Source of the DNA: Verrucomicrobiota bacterium
GTDB taxonomy: Bacteria; Verrucomicrobiota; Verrucomicrobiia; Opitutales; Opitutaceae
NCBI GenBank assembly: GCA_028293545.1
Contig: JAQGOP010000010.1
Location: 1-64,000 of the forward strand
Reading direction: 5' to 3'
Length of the DNA stretch: 64,000 nucleotides
Position numbers and translations under genes: made by a program
In this document: positions 47,846 to 57,163 of the stretch, in pieces
Layout of the letters: each line of letters starts with the position of its first letter
Position numbering within the stretch: position 1 is the first letter of the stretch
Notes under the pieces: generated by a model
What the model saw: the letters and a program-made list of their open reading frames with translations, nothing else
Told to the model about the DNA's origin: nothing
The model's database searches: none

Positions 47846-47890
47846 AAAAAAACCGGCTGCCACGACGGCGAGTGGATTAGGTCCGCCGTC
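47846..47890 (-). terminator. Weak terminator candidate after the TonB receptor gene
   Basis: Minus-strand hairpin GACGGCG/CGCCGTC (47890-47884 and 47870-47864) is followed, after 11 bases, by seven T residues. The distance between stem and T-run is too large for a standard terminator, so this may instead be a processing hairpin. Confidence 0.3.
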
Positions 47891-47929
47891 TTGATGTGAC
47901 ACACCGGTCTGCAGCCGACCCTGTCCGTG

Positions 47930-50122
47930 TTACCACCTAAACCGAGCCGTGACACGGGGTTGAAATGGATCGGAGCTGATCGCAAGGCCGTTCGCTGCCA
48001 GGCCGACAATGTAGCGCTTGTTGGTCAGATTATCCAAGTTTACCTGGACGTTCCAACGCTTGTTGATGTCGTAGCCGCCAAAGGCATTGATCACGAGAGG
48101 GTAGTCGACGTCGTACGTGAGGTTACGCTTGCCCGACTGATCCATGATGCCGGCGCCGAGCATCAATCCCTTCAGCGGTCCATCGGTCCAGCTGTACTTC
48201 GCCAGGACGCTGTACTTGCGCGGGGCGAAATCAACCGCTTGGAGCGACGGATTCGCCGCGGTGGTGGATTCACCATCGAAGTAGGTGATGATGACGTCGG
48301 CATGGCCGCCCCCAAAGTGCGCGGTCGTGCCGTAGTCGAGTTCCCAGCCCTTGGACGTGTCCTGGGCGGAAATGATCTGGCCGGCGACGCCGTTCGGGAG
48401 GATGCCGACAGTCTTGATGTTCGTAAGCGACATGTCGAAGTGCGCCAGCGAACCGTAGACGGTGAAGGTGTCATTGAACTTCTGGTTAACCTTCAGACCG
48501 AACTCCTTCAGCTTGCCTTCCTGGTTCCCGGCGGGGGCGCCGAGCGCATCACCCGAGGCGAACTTGTCGGCAAAGCCCGTTTGGACGAAGATGTTTTGGG
48601 CGTCGGTATAATAAACCGAGAGCGACGGCAGGAGTTTCACGACCGCACCGTACTTGTGCACCTTGAAGTGGCGCGCATCACGATTCGTGACGACCTTGGT
48701 CACGTAATTTTCGTTCGTCCCCGCCGGATTGAACCAGCGCACGCCACCGACGAGGATGAGGTGCTCGTTGAGGAAGCTGAGATTCTCCTGGAAGTAATAC
48801 GACAGGTTGAGCGGCTTGCTCGCCGTGTCAGTCTGGTACGGCAGGCCCGCGCCGGATTGCGGAGCGGAAAAGAAGGCGGCATCCGCCGTGAAATCCGGAT
48901 TGCGCGTATCGAGCGAGGGCGGCGTGTTCACCGACTGGCTCTGGCGACTGTAGGTGATCGACCCGTCCGAACCGACCGTGGTGTCGACCTTCATGAACGA
49001 GAGCTCCAGGTGATGCAGGTAATCGAGCTGGAGGTTATGGTTAACCTTCTCGATGAAGAACGGAATGTCCTGGCGGGCCAGGGTGTAGTTGTCCGCGCCA
49101 ACGGCGATGCCGCGAACGTGGCGGCGATGCTCGCGGATGCTCGTGCCGGAATAGTAGAAGCGGATGTTTCCGTTCTCGGAGAGTCGGCTGAGATACTGGA
49201 CATCGAGGAAGCTGTCCTCCGATTTCCAGTAGCTGTCCTGCGGACGCGAAGGCGTGAAACTCTTCGTCGAATAGCGGTTGAACTTGGCCTCGACCGTGGA
49301 AGTCAGGTCCAGGAAATCGTTGTAGTAGAGGTAGCTGTTATCACGGAAGTAGTACGCGTTCACCAACAGGCTCGAGTTGGCGCCGAAGTAGACGTTGAAG
49401 GCCGCGCCCACGAAGAACTGGTCGAGATTTTCCACTGATTTTTCGCGGTCGCCGGTCAAGCCGCCGACGGTGGCGCGATAATTGATCTTAACGTCGCGGC
49501 CATCGTACATCGGGCCGGAGGAATTGGCCGCGACCCGCACGTAGGAGTCGGTCGAAACGGTGGTCTCGATCTGCGCCGTCGGCACGGCCGACGGCTGGTA
49601 CGACACGAGGTTGATCGCGCCACCGAGGAAGCTGTTGTTGCCGAGAAGCATGGCCGCCGGGCCCTTGATGACCTCCACGCGGGAAACGTCATACATCGGG
49701 TTGGTGCGATTGGCGTTCTTGGTCACGCCGTTGCGCATCGCCTGCTCCGTGCGGAAACCGCGGATGTTGAAGTCATCGGAGAGATTTGTGTTCTGCGTCA
49801 CGCCGCTCACGCCAAAGCGCACCGCCTGGGAAACCGTGCTGACGTTGAGGTTATCGAGCAGCTCCTTGTTGATGATCGTGATGTTCGCCGGGATATCGAT
49901 GAGGTTACGCGCCGAGCGGCTGCCGATCAGCGTCTGCTGGCCGGAATAGCCTTCGTCCGTGTCGCCCTTCACCACGAAGGGCGAGAGATGCGTGACGTCT
50001 TTTTGGTCATCGTTGTTGGCGGGAGCAGCGTTGGTGGGCTGCGCAAAGGTGGAAACCGAAGCGGCGCACAGCGCCGCGAGAGAGGCCAATAGTCGCTGAA
50101 GAGCGAGCAGGTGTCTTTTCAT
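47930..50122 (-). CDS. TonB-dependent outer-membrane receptor
   Basis: A 730-residue receptor with signal peptide (RLLASLAALCAASVSTFAQ). A TonB box-like HLSPFVV stretch is followed by the plug domain (about residues 70-185: NIRGFRTEQAMRNGV, RVEVIKGPAAMLLGNNSFLGGAINLVS) and a 22-strand barrel ending in RFRW, an aromatic C-terminus. The 'DEGYSGQQTLIGSRSARNLIDIPANITIIN' type of plug start, read here in pieces, is frequent in Opitutaceae. No SusD-like partner is present, as is normal outside Bacteroidota. With the neighbouring propeller proteins it likely imports a glycan fragment; a siderophore cannot be excluded. Confidence 0.92.
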   Translation of the reverse strand: MKRHLLALQRLLASLAALCAASVSTFAQPTNAAPANNDDQKDVTHLSPFVVKGDTDEGYSGQQTLIGSRSARNLIDIPANITIINKELLDNLNVSTVSQAVRFGVSGVTQNTNLSDDFNIRGFRTEQAMRNGVTKNANRTNPMYDVSRVEVIKGPAAMLLGNNSFLGGAINLVSYQPSAVPTAQIETTVSTDSYVRVAANSSGPMYDGRDVKINYRATVGGLTGDREKSVENLDQFFVGAAFNVYFGANSSLLVNAYYFRDNSYLYYNDFLDLTSTVEAKFNRYSTKSFTPSRPQDSYWKSEDSFLDVQYLSRLSENGNIRFYYSGTSIREHRRHVRGIAVGADNYTLARQDIPFFIEKVNHNLQLDYLHHLELSFMKVDTTVGSDGSITYSRQSQSVNTPPSLDTRNPDFTADAAFFSAPQSGAGLPYQTDTASKPLNLSYYFQENLSFLNEHLILVGGVRWFNPAGTNENYVTKVVTNRDARHFKVHKYGAVVKLLPSLSVYYTDAQNIFVQTGFADKFASGDALGAPAGNQEGKLKEFGLKVNQKFNDTFTVYGSLAHFDMSLTNIKTVGILPNGVAGQIISAQDTSKGWELDYGTTAHFGGGHADVIITYFDGESTTAANPSLQAVDFAPRKYSVLAKYSWTDGPLKGLMLGAGIMDQSGKRNLTYDVDYPLVINAFGGYDINKRWNVQVNLDNLTNKRYIVGLAANGLAISSDPFQPRVTARFRW

Positions 50123-50216
50123 GGGGTGTTGGGTCAGGAATCGAGAAGTCGATTAACCGGGGCACGGCGAGCGAACGCGGGTGCGCTGGGGCGCTCAATA
50201 GCGCGATGCTGCTCTG

Positions 50217-50238
50217 TTTAACGCACCAGCGTTCAAAA
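50217..50238. promoter_or_regulatory. Palindromic operator candidate upstream of the TonB receptor
   Basis: AACGC-ACCA-GCGTT (50220-50233) is a perfect 5-4-5 inverted repeat, about 98 bases upstream of the receptor start. The same 12 bases AACGCACCAGCG recur at 57118-57129, about 89 bases upstream of a propeller gene, on the same strand relative to the gene. Confidence 0.55.
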
Positions 50239-50309
50239 TCCATCGGAGACTCGTGGACAGCGAGGATTGATCGAGGGGACCAAACAAATTGATCCTCAAG
50301 AAAATGCCG

Positions 50310-51755
50310 TCAGCGAAATTGGAAGGAATACAATTTTGCATTGCGCAGCTTGAACTTGAATCGGACCGCGCGACCCTTGAGGTCGCTGAGGTCCGCACGG
50401 TTCTTCCAGCGCATCGCGAGGTGAATTTCGTCCACCCCTGATCGGCCCACAATCTCCCGGCCGGAGAATGCCTCGAGCGGAGCGCCCCACTCGTCCATCA
50501 CTTCCACGCCGATCTCACCCGCGGGTGCCTCGACGTTCACCAACAATTCGGTCCCGGTGACGATCACCGGCTGGGTCACGATCGAGCCGGGCTCCTTGGA
50601 GGCTGCGTAACCCGCAAAGCGATCAGGTCGCACCGTGGCCAACGCCAGAAAACCGTCGCGCCAGTTTGTATGCGGTCCGTTGGACGCACCATAGTAGAGA
50701 CGAATTTCGTCGTTCGTTATCACCGGCCCCGTCCCGGCGTAAATGCAGCCCCAATCGTAATCACCCGCCTTCGTCGAGTTGGCGATGAGCGCGTGCCCAG
50801 GATCGATGCGTTGCCACAAGACCGTGTCCGGACTCCACGCGAGCTCGCACTGCACGCGATCCGACTTGAGGTTGATCATCATCACGAGCCCCAGGTAAAC
50901 ATCGCCGTAGCGGAAAATCGGCATGGCATAAGTCTGGCTCTCGGCGTCGCCGCGCATCACTTCCACCGCCGGAGTCCACCGGGTGAAATCCGGGCTTTCG
51001 CTGCGCATCACCAGGCGTTGCCCGGCAAGCCAGCGCCGCGTGATGCCGACGTACTTTCCCAGGTCCGGCGCCCAGATCGCGTTGTTGTGCGTGTCGCCTT
51101 CCACGCCGATCTCGGGGCAGAGCAGTGGATCGGACCAGTGGATCCCGTCCGCGGAGAACGCCACTTGGAACCGGCGCTTCTGCCCCGCGATCTGCTGGCC
51201 GCCGAAAACCTTGTAACGCCTCGCCGGGTCCTTGTCTTGCGGATCGAAGTAAACGCCGGCGCCGTGGCTGTGTCGGATGACCAGGTTGTTCTTCGCGCTC
51301 CCGTTGAAATCGATCACGCCGAGGTCTGGTTTTTCCCAATGAATGCCGTCCGCCGACGTCGCATAGCACAGGCCCATCTCGCGCGTCGGGGTCGAATGGT
51401 ACGGCACCGTCGGACGTTTATCCCTGGGCGTGTGGGTTGTCAGTTCATCCGTGATGAAAGGGCTGTACCAGCAGGCGTAGCGCTTCGTCTGCTCGTTGTA
51501 GACGACGTTGGGGTACACGTTGTCGAAGCGAACTTCCCATGGCCGATCCTCCTTGAACAATGGATTCGCCGGATGCTTGGCCGCCGAGCCCACCTTGAGT
51601 TGGACCTGCTCCGCGCGGTCGATGACGCGATCATCGAGCACGAGGTAGGTGGCCCGCGTCGGCAGGGCGGCGCGAAGGGTTGCCACCGGGCCGCCGGTGA
51701 GCACGGCCAGCAGGCCAATTTTAACGACGGAAGCCTGGAAGAAAGAAGCGGCCAT
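50310..51755 (-). CDS. Secreted glycosidase-like beta-propeller protein (shorter type)
   Basis: A 481-residue exported protein, start MAASFFQASVVKIGLLAVLTGG. It shares with the protein at 46229-47782 the block YATSADGIHWEKPDLGVIDFNGSAKNN and VAFSADGIHWSDP, and a closing beta-sandwich-like part (LLVNVEAPAGEIGVEVMDEWG). The TonB receptor gene lies downstream across a 187-base gap that contains the receptor's candidate operator, so the receptor has its own promoter. Family activity unknown; GH32/43-like fold is inferred from the repeated DGIHW loops. Confidence 0.75.
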   Translation of the reverse strand: MAASFFQASVVKIGLLAVLTGGPVATLRAALPTRATYLVLDDRVIDRAEQVQLKVGSAAKHPANPLFKEDRPWEVRFDNVYPNVVYNEQTKRYACWYSPFITDELTTHTPRDKRPTVPYHSTPTREMGLCYATSADGIHWEKPDLGVIDFNGSAKNNLVIRHSHGAGVYFDPQDKDPARRYKVFGGQQIAGQKRRFQVAFSADGIHWSDPLLCPEIGVEGDTHNNAIWAPDLGKYVGITRRWLAGQRLVMRSESPDFTRWTPAVEVMRGDAESQTYAMPIFRYGDVYLGLVMMINLKSDRVQCELAWSPDTVLWQRIDPGHALIANSTKAGDYDWGCIYAGTGPVITNDEIRLYYGASNGPHTNWRDGFLALATVRPDRFAGYAASKEPGSIVTQPVIVTGTELLVNVEAPAGEIGVEVMDEWGAPLEAFSGREIVGRSGVDEIHLAMRWKNRADLSDLKGRAVRFKFKLRNAKLYSFQFR

Positions 51756-51767
51756 GACGGACGATCA

Positions 51768-53462
51768 TTATTGAATTCGAAAGCTGTAAAGATCGGCGTC
51801 GACCATTTCAACGAACAGCACCACCCGGCGACCCTGTAATGCCCTGAGGCTCGCGCCTTGTTTAAACTGCACCACCTGTTCGATGTTGTTCGCCTCGATC
51901 GGCACGCAATCGTCGCGCGTGAACCCGGCGAGAACGTTCTGCTCCATCAGGTGCGGGTCCACGCTATCGGTGGTATTCTTGAGCGTGAGCACTGGTTTGT
52001 ATTCGGCGATTGCAACCCGCACGCGGCCGCGGCTCGCATCCACGTTCAACTGCAGGTTCTCGCCGCTCACGACAAACGGCTTCGTGATGAGCGTCTCCAG
52101 CTGGGTGTTAGCGCGCAGGCTGACGTAGCGATTGTGTTTCTGGGTAAAGAGCGCGATCTGGCCGCGGCGCACGCGGTCGGAATAATAGTTTCGCTGCGTC
52201 GCATTGGCCCGGGTGCTGAGGTGATCCCCGTCGCAGACGGCCGTATAAAACCAGTCTTCGTCCCCCACCCGCACCGGCGGCGCCGAACCGATCACCAGCC
52301 GATTATAACTGTCTTCCTCCGTGCCGTGCGGAATCCACGGCTCGCGACTCGCCTTTCGGTCCCAGGTCTTGCCTCCATCACGGCTGATCGTGATGCGAAG
52401 TTCATTGGCTCCTTTCCGCGCCCATGGCCAGTTGTTCGGATGCGCCTCCGTCTTCGGCCACGGCCAGCCTTGCACCGGCGAGCCGGGAGTCCTTTCCATC
52501 ACCGGGCCGCCGTCGGGCGTGGTCCGATCGGTGTGAATCCAGCTCAAGATGCCGAGCACAACACCGTCGGCATGGAATGGAATGATTCCCATCGGCTCGT
52601 CATAATAATCCGGCCGGTGCGGATCCGCTGAATCGGGCGCCAGCACGATTTCGGAGGTCCAGGTTTTCAGGTCCTTCGACGCAAACCGCGCAATCTCGCG
52701 GCTGGGCAGCCAATGCGGAATCGCATTCTGCACCAGCGCCACCCACTCCGCGTTGGCGGCATCCCAGAAATGCAGCGCGCCGCCCCGCGGGCTGAAGGCG
52801 CCGCCGGCATCGACCAGCTTCGCCTTCCAGGCGCGATCATGGATGAAATCGGGAATTTCCGCCGCGAAGTACGCCCGGCCTTCAACGCTCAAGGCGAAGC
52901 GGCGGGAGGGATCGGTGACATTGCCATACGACCCGAGATCGGTGACTCCAAACGGCACGCCGAGATTGTTTTCACGGCTGCTCCCGACCGGCGAAGGGAA
53001 TGGCGGAAACGCCTTCCAATCGATCCCCGTCGGCGCCTCCACCAGTCCCAGCGCGGGCTTGTCCCAATGGATGCCATCGGCGCTCGTGGCGTAGGCGTCC
53101 GCGACGACGTATTGCTGCGCGCGGTCTTTCTGGATCTTGCCGTTGCGCGAAATCTTCCCTTCCGGGTCCGGCACCCAGGTGATGGCGCTGTAATAACCCA
53201 CGAACGAGCCGTCCGCTTTCCGCGCGAAATATCCCGGCGCCACGCCATTGCTCTCCCACGGCCGGTCATTCGCAACCACCACGCCGCGGGCCCGCGGTTG
53301 ATGCACGACCCGGTCCAAGCCCGTCCCACGGGCAATGACGTAATCGTCGATGAAAAACTGCCAGTGGCGCGCGTCGACGTCCACGGCGGCTTCCGCTCCG
53401 TGGACCGCGCCGGACCAGAAGGCGGCGGTCGCCACCCACAGGAACATTTTTAGATTTCGCAT
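51768..53462 (-). CDS. Secreted glycosidase-like propeller, tandem paralogue 3
   Basis: A 564-residue exported protein, start MRNLKMFLWVATAAFWSGAV. It opens with DVDARHWQFFIDDYVIARGTGLDRVVH, a strongly conserved start in this family, and holds an Asp-box-type motif SRDGGKTWDR and the block ATSADGIHWDKPALGLV. It is about as long as, and clearly homologous to, the two upstream paralogues. The C-terminal beta-domain has LITKPFVVSGENLQLNVDASRGRVRVAI. It lies 12 bases before the next propeller gene. Function presumably glycan cleavage or binding. Confidence 0.78.
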   Translation of the reverse strand: MRNLKMFLWVATAAFWSGAVHGAEAAVDVDARHWQFFIDDYVIARGTGLDRVVHQPRARGVVVANDRPWESNGVAPGYFARKADGSFVGYYSAITWVPDPEGKISRNGKIQKDRAQQYVVADAYATSADGIHWDKPALGLVEAPTGIDWKAFPPFPSPVGSSRENNLGVPFGVTDLGSYGNVTDPSRRFALSVEGRAYFAAEIPDFIHDRAWKAKLVDAGGAFSPRGGALHFWDAANAEWVALVQNAIPHWLPSREIARFASKDLKTWTSEIVLAPDSADPHRPDYYDEPMGIIPFHADGVVLGILSWIHTDRTTPDGGPVMERTPGSPVQGWPWPKTEAHPNNWPWARKGANELRITISRDGGKTWDRKASREPWIPHGTEEDSYNRLVIGSAPPVRVGDEDWFYTAVCDGDHLSTRANATQRNYYSDRVRRGQIALFTQKHNRYVSLRANTQLETLITKPFVVSGENLQLNVDASRGRVRVAIAEYKPVLTLKNTTDSVDPHLMEQNVLAGFTRDDCVPIEANNIEQVVQFKQGASLRALQGRRVVLFVEMVDADLYSFRIQ

Positions 53463-53522
53463 AAAATGAATCAGCCGCGCCAAGCTTCCTTGGCGGCACG
53501 AGCATCGCTGGACACCGGAGCG

Positions 53523-55328
53523 CTACTTCACGCGAAAGCCGTAGAGATCGGAGTCGAGGAGCTCGATGAAGAGGACGACATTTTTTCCCTGGAGCGCCTT
53601 GAGGCTCGAGCCGTCCTTGAACTGAACGACCTGCTCGATGCCGTTGGCTTCGATCGGATGGCAGTCGTCGCGAGTGAATCCCGTGAGGACATTCTGCTCC
53701 ATCAAATGCGGGTCAGTGCTGTAGGTCGTGTTCTTGAGTGTCAGCACCGGCTTGTACTCGGCGATTCCCACCCGCACGCGGCCGCGGCTTGCGTCCACAT
53801 TTAACTGCAGTGTCTCACCGTCCAATACGAAGGGCTTCGTGATCAGCGTCTCCATCTGGCTGCCGGTGCTCAAGCTGACATACCGGTCGTGTTTCTGCGT
53901 GTAGAGCGCGATCCGGCCCACGCGGACCCGATTGCGATAGTAGGGTGAGCGCTGCGCGTTGACCCGCGACACGAGGTGGTCCCCGTCGAACACTCCGAGA
54001 TAAAACCAATCCTCGTCGTCGACGCGCAACGGCGGCGCTCCGGTGATCACGAGCCGATCATAAGCATCTTCCTCGGTGCCATGTGGAATCCATTCTTCGC
54101 GGCTCGAAGTACGGTCCCAGGTGTGGCCACCGTCGCGACTGATCGTGATACGCATTTCGTTCACGCCCTTCCTCGCCCATGGCCAGACAAAGGGATTTTC
54201 AGTCGTCGTCGGCCAGGGCCAGCCCTGGTGCCGCGACTTCATGACGGCCGAGTCTTTCTCCAGCACGGGTCCACCGTCCGGCGAGGTTCGGTCGCCGTGG
54301 AACCAGCTCAGCAGGCCCAGCACCACGCCTTCGGTGTGAAACGGCGTCAGCATCATCGGCTCGTCGTAATTTCCCGGCGCGTGCGGATCCTCGGGGTCGG
54401 GCGTGAGCACGATCTCCGAGGTCCAGGTCTTGAGATCCGGCGAGGAAAACCGGGCGATCTCGCGCGTGGGCAGCCAGTGCGGAATCGCATTCTGGACGAT
54501 CGCCACCCACTCCTTGTGCGCTTCATCCCAATAATTCAAAAGGGCCCAGCGCGTGCTGAACGTGCCGTCGGCCGGGACCAGCTTCGAGCGCCAGTCCGGG
54601 TCGTGGACAAAATCAGGAATCTGCGAGGAGAAGTAACCTTTGCCATCGACGTGAATCGCGTACCGTTTCGCCGGATCGCTGACGTTCCCATATTCACCGA
54701 GATCGGTGAAATGAAACGGGCTGTAGGCGTTGTTATTCTTGCTGCTGCCGGTCGCATGGGGAAACGGGGGGAATTTCGCGAGGTCCACCCCGGTCGGGGC
54801 ATCCAGCAACCCCAGGTTGGGTTTTTCCCAATGAATGCCGTCCTTGCTCGTGGCATAACAACCGACCTCCACATACTGTTGATCGCGATCCTGCGGCCGC
54901 TTGTCCGGGACCCGCGTGCGCCATGCTCCGTCGGCGTAAACCATGTCGTTGATCGTCGCCGACCGCGCATCGGTGTTCGGCACCCAGAAATGCGCGCTGT
55001 AATATCCCACGAAAGTCCCATCGGCCTTGCGCAGGAAGTGGACGGGGGCGACGCCATGGGTTTCCCAAGGCCGGTCGGCGTCGATCACCACGCCGACCGC
55101 TTTCGGATGATGGACGATACGATTGAGCCCCGTGCCTCTCGCTATGGCGTAATTGTCGATGAACAGCTGCCAGTGCCGCGCGTCGATCTCAGCGGCAGAA
55201 ACCTGCAGGCACCCGGCGGCGGCCACACCGACCGCGAGCAAAATCGCTCCGCGCCTGAGCAGAGCGCGACCCACCGGCTGAACCGCCTTTGACGACGACA
55301 CCCACCGAATCGAGGCGAATACATTCAT
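53523..55328 (-). CDS. Secreted glycosidase-like propeller, tandem paralogue 2
   Basis: A 601-residue protein with a long N-terminal region before the hydrophobic signal (GAILLAVGVAAAGCLQVSAAE), which contains a Cys that might serve as lipobox (AAGC). The core begins EIDARHWQLFIDNYAIARGTGLNRIVHHP. The Asp-box-like SRDGGHTWDR, the block ATSKDGIHWEKPNLGLL and the last about 170 residues are nearly identical to paralogue 1 (55347-57029), which points to recent duplication. The intergenic spacing to its neighbours is 18 and 60 bases. Confidence 0.78.
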   Translation of the reverse strand: MNVFASIRWVSSSKAVQPVGRALLRRGAILLAVGVAAAGCLQVSAAEIDARHWQLFIDNYAIARGTGLNRIVHHPKAVGVVIDADRPWETHGVAPVHFLRKADGTFVGYYSAHFWVPNTDARSATINDMVYADGAWRTRVPDKRPQDRDQQYVEVGCYATSKDGIHWEKPNLGLLDAPTGVDLAKFPPFPHATGSSKNNNAYSPFHFTDLGEYGNVSDPAKRYAIHVDGKGYFSSQIPDFVHDPDWRSKLVPADGTFSTRWALLNYWDEAHKEWVAIVQNAIPHWLPTREIARFSSPDLKTWTSEIVLTPDPEDPHAPGNYDEPMMLTPFHTEGVVLGLLSWFHGDRTSPDGGPVLEKDSAVMKSRHQGWPWPTTTENPFVWPWARKGVNEMRITISRDGGHTWDRTSSREEWIPHGTEEDAYDRLVITGAPPLRVDDEDWFYLGVFDGDHLVSRVNAQRSPYYRNRVRVGRIALYTQKHDRYVSLSTGSQMETLITKPFVLDGETLQLNVDASRGRVRVGIAEYKPVLTLKNTTYSTDPHLMEQNVLTGFTRDDCHPIEANGIEQVVQFKDGSSLKALQGKNVVLFIELLDSDLYGFRVK

Positions 55329-55346
55329 GGGAAAATGTCCGGGGAT

Positions 55347-57029
55347 TTATTTGACGCGGAACGCGTAGAGATCGGCGTCGAGGACCTCGATGAAAAGCAC
55401 GACCTTTTTTCCCTGCAATGCCTTGAGGCTCGAGCCGCCCTTGAACTGAACGACCTGCTCGATGCCGTTGCCTTCGATCGGCTGGCAGTCGTCGCGGGTG
55501 AATCCCGTGAGGACATTCTGCTCCATCAGATGCGGGTCGATGCTGTAGGTCGTGTTCTTGAGCGTCAGCACCGGCTTGTACTCGGCGATTCCGACTCTCA
55601 CGCGGCCACGGCTTGCGTCGACGTTCAGCTGGAGAGTCTCCCCGTTCACCACGAACGGTTTCGTGATCAAGGTTTCCATCTGGCTGCCGGTGCTCAAGCT
55701 GACATACCGGTTTCGCTTCTGCGTATAGAGCGCGATCTGCCCTTTGCGCGCGCGATTGTGATAATAGGTGCCCTGGTTCGCCGTCGTGCGGGTCACGAGG
55801 TGGTCACCGTCGTAATTGCCCGTATAAAACCAGTCCTCGTCACCGACTTGGACGGGCGGGGCCGCCCAGATCACCAGGCGATCATAGCTGTCTTGTTCGG
55901 TGCCATGCGGAATCCATGCGACCCGGCTGGCCTTGCGATCCCAAGTATGACCGCCGTCGCGACTGATGGTGATGCGCATTTCATTCACTCCCTTGCGCGC
56001 CCACGGCCAGATGAATGGATTCTCCGCGGTTTTTGCCCAAGGCCAGCCTTGGACCTGATCGCCGGGTTTCTTTTCCATCACCGGGCCGCCGTCGGGCGTG
56101 GTCCGGTCGGTGTGAATCCAGCTGAGCAACCCGAGCACCACGCCTTCGGTGGCGTAGGGAAAAAGGATCATGGGTTCATCATAATAATCGGGCCGATGCG
56201 GATCGGCGGAATCCGGCGAAAGGGCAATTTCCGAACGCCACTGTTTCAAGTCCTTCGAGGCGAAACGGGCGATCTGGCGCGAGGGCATCCAATGCGGAAT
56301 GGCGTTCTGCACCATGGCCACCCACTCCTTGTTTTCGTCGTCCCAGAAATTGAGCGTGTTTTCGCGGGTGCTGAAACTGCCGCCGGCCGGGACCAGTTTG
56401 CTCCGCCACTCGCGGTCGTGGATGAAATCCGGCAGCTCCGCGGCAAAAAAGCCTTTGCCCTCGATGGAGAGGGCATAGCGGCGCGCGGGATCGCTGACAT
56501 TGCCGTACTGGCCCAGGTCGATGAAACCGAAATTGGTCCCGATCAGGTTATTATCCTTCGTGCTGCCAACCGGCGAGGGGAAGGGCGGAAACTTTTCCCA
56601 ATCGAGCGATGCCGGGGTCTCGACGACTCCGAGGTTGGGTTTGTCCCAATGGATGCCGTCCTTGCTCGTCGCGATCGCAAGCGCGTTGATGTACTGTTGC
56701 GCGCGATCGTTCTGGATCCTGCCCCGCACCATGGCGCCCTCGGGGTTCGCGACCCAGCGCACGGTGTCGTAGTAACAGACAAAGGTACCGTCCGCCTTGC
56801 GCGCGAAATACAGCGGATTCATGCCGGCGGTTTCCCAGGGCTTGTCGTTGGGGATGACCACGCCCTTCGGCGTCGGGTGATGCACGATGCGATCGAAACC
56901 CGTGCCGCGCGCGACGACGAAATCGTCGATGAAGAATTGCCAGGACCGGGAATCAATTTCGGCGGCGCGGGCGGGAGCCGCTCCGAGCCCAGCCGAAAGC
57001 AACAAGAGGGAAACGGACGAAAGCTTCAT
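55347..57029 (-). CDS. Secreted glycosidase-like propeller, tandem paralogue 1
   Basis: A 560-residue exported protein with signal MKLSSVSLLLLSAGLGAAPA. The ATG at 57029 was chosen because it gives this signal. Core features are EIDSRSWQFFIDDFVVARGTGFDRIVHHP, ATSKDGIHWDKPNLGVV, ISRDGGHTWDRKASR (Asp-box type S-x-D-x-G-x-T-W) and a C-terminal beta-domain. It is the first gene of a probable four-gene operon of propeller proteins down to 50310, and carries an operator-like palindrome about 89 bases upstream. Sialidase-like Asp boxes fit, but do not prove, a link with the N-acetylneuraminate lyase locus. Confidence 0.78.
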   Translation of the reverse strand: MKLSSVSLLLLSAGLGAAPARAAEIDSRSWQFFIDDFVVARGTGFDRIVHHPTPKGVVIPNDKPWETAGMNPLYFARKADGTFVCYYDTVRWVANPEGAMVRGRIQNDRAQQYINALAIATSKDGIHWDKPNLGVVETPASLDWEKFPPFPSPVGSTKDNNLIGTNFGFIDLGQYGNVSDPARRYALSIEGKGFFAAELPDFIHDREWRSKLVPAGGSFSTRENTLNFWDDENKEWVAMVQNAIPHWMPSRQIARFASKDLKQWRSEIALSPDSADPHRPDYYDEPMILFPYATEGVVLGLLSWIHTDRTTPDGGPVMEKKPGDQVQGWPWAKTAENPFIWPWARKGVNEMRITISRDGGHTWDRKASRVAWIPHGTEQDSYDRLVIWAAPPVQVGDEDWFYTGNYDGDHLVTRTTANQGTYYHNRARKGQIALYTQKRNRYVSLSTGSQMETLITKPFVVNGETLQLNVDASRGRVRVGIAEYKPVLTLKNTTYSIDPHLMEQNVLTGFTRDDCQPIEGNGIEQVVQFKGGSSLKALQGKKVVLFIEVLDADLYAFRVK

Positions 57030-57117
57030 AATTCGAGAGGGGTAAAAAAGCCAAGGAATCCGGCGCCAACGCAACGGCTGCATCCCTTTCCATCAAGCTC
57101 CGGACACTACTCAGTTC

Positions 57118-57129
57118 AACGCACCAGCG
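57118..57129. promoter_or_regulatory. Operator candidate upstream of the propeller operon
   Basis: AACGCACCAGCG is identical to 12 bases of the palindrome at 50220-50231; here the right half is degenerate (GCGCA instead of GCGTT). Its position relative to the downstream gene is nearly the same as in the TonB receptor promoter. Confidence 0.5.
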
Positions 57130-57163
57130 CACTCGTGAACCGGTCACGAGGAAGACATTCTAT

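Noticed and set aside
47846-47890. Hairpin after the TonB receptor gene as a firm terminator
   Set aside because: The T-run is 11 bases from the stem, so it is listed only with low confidence.
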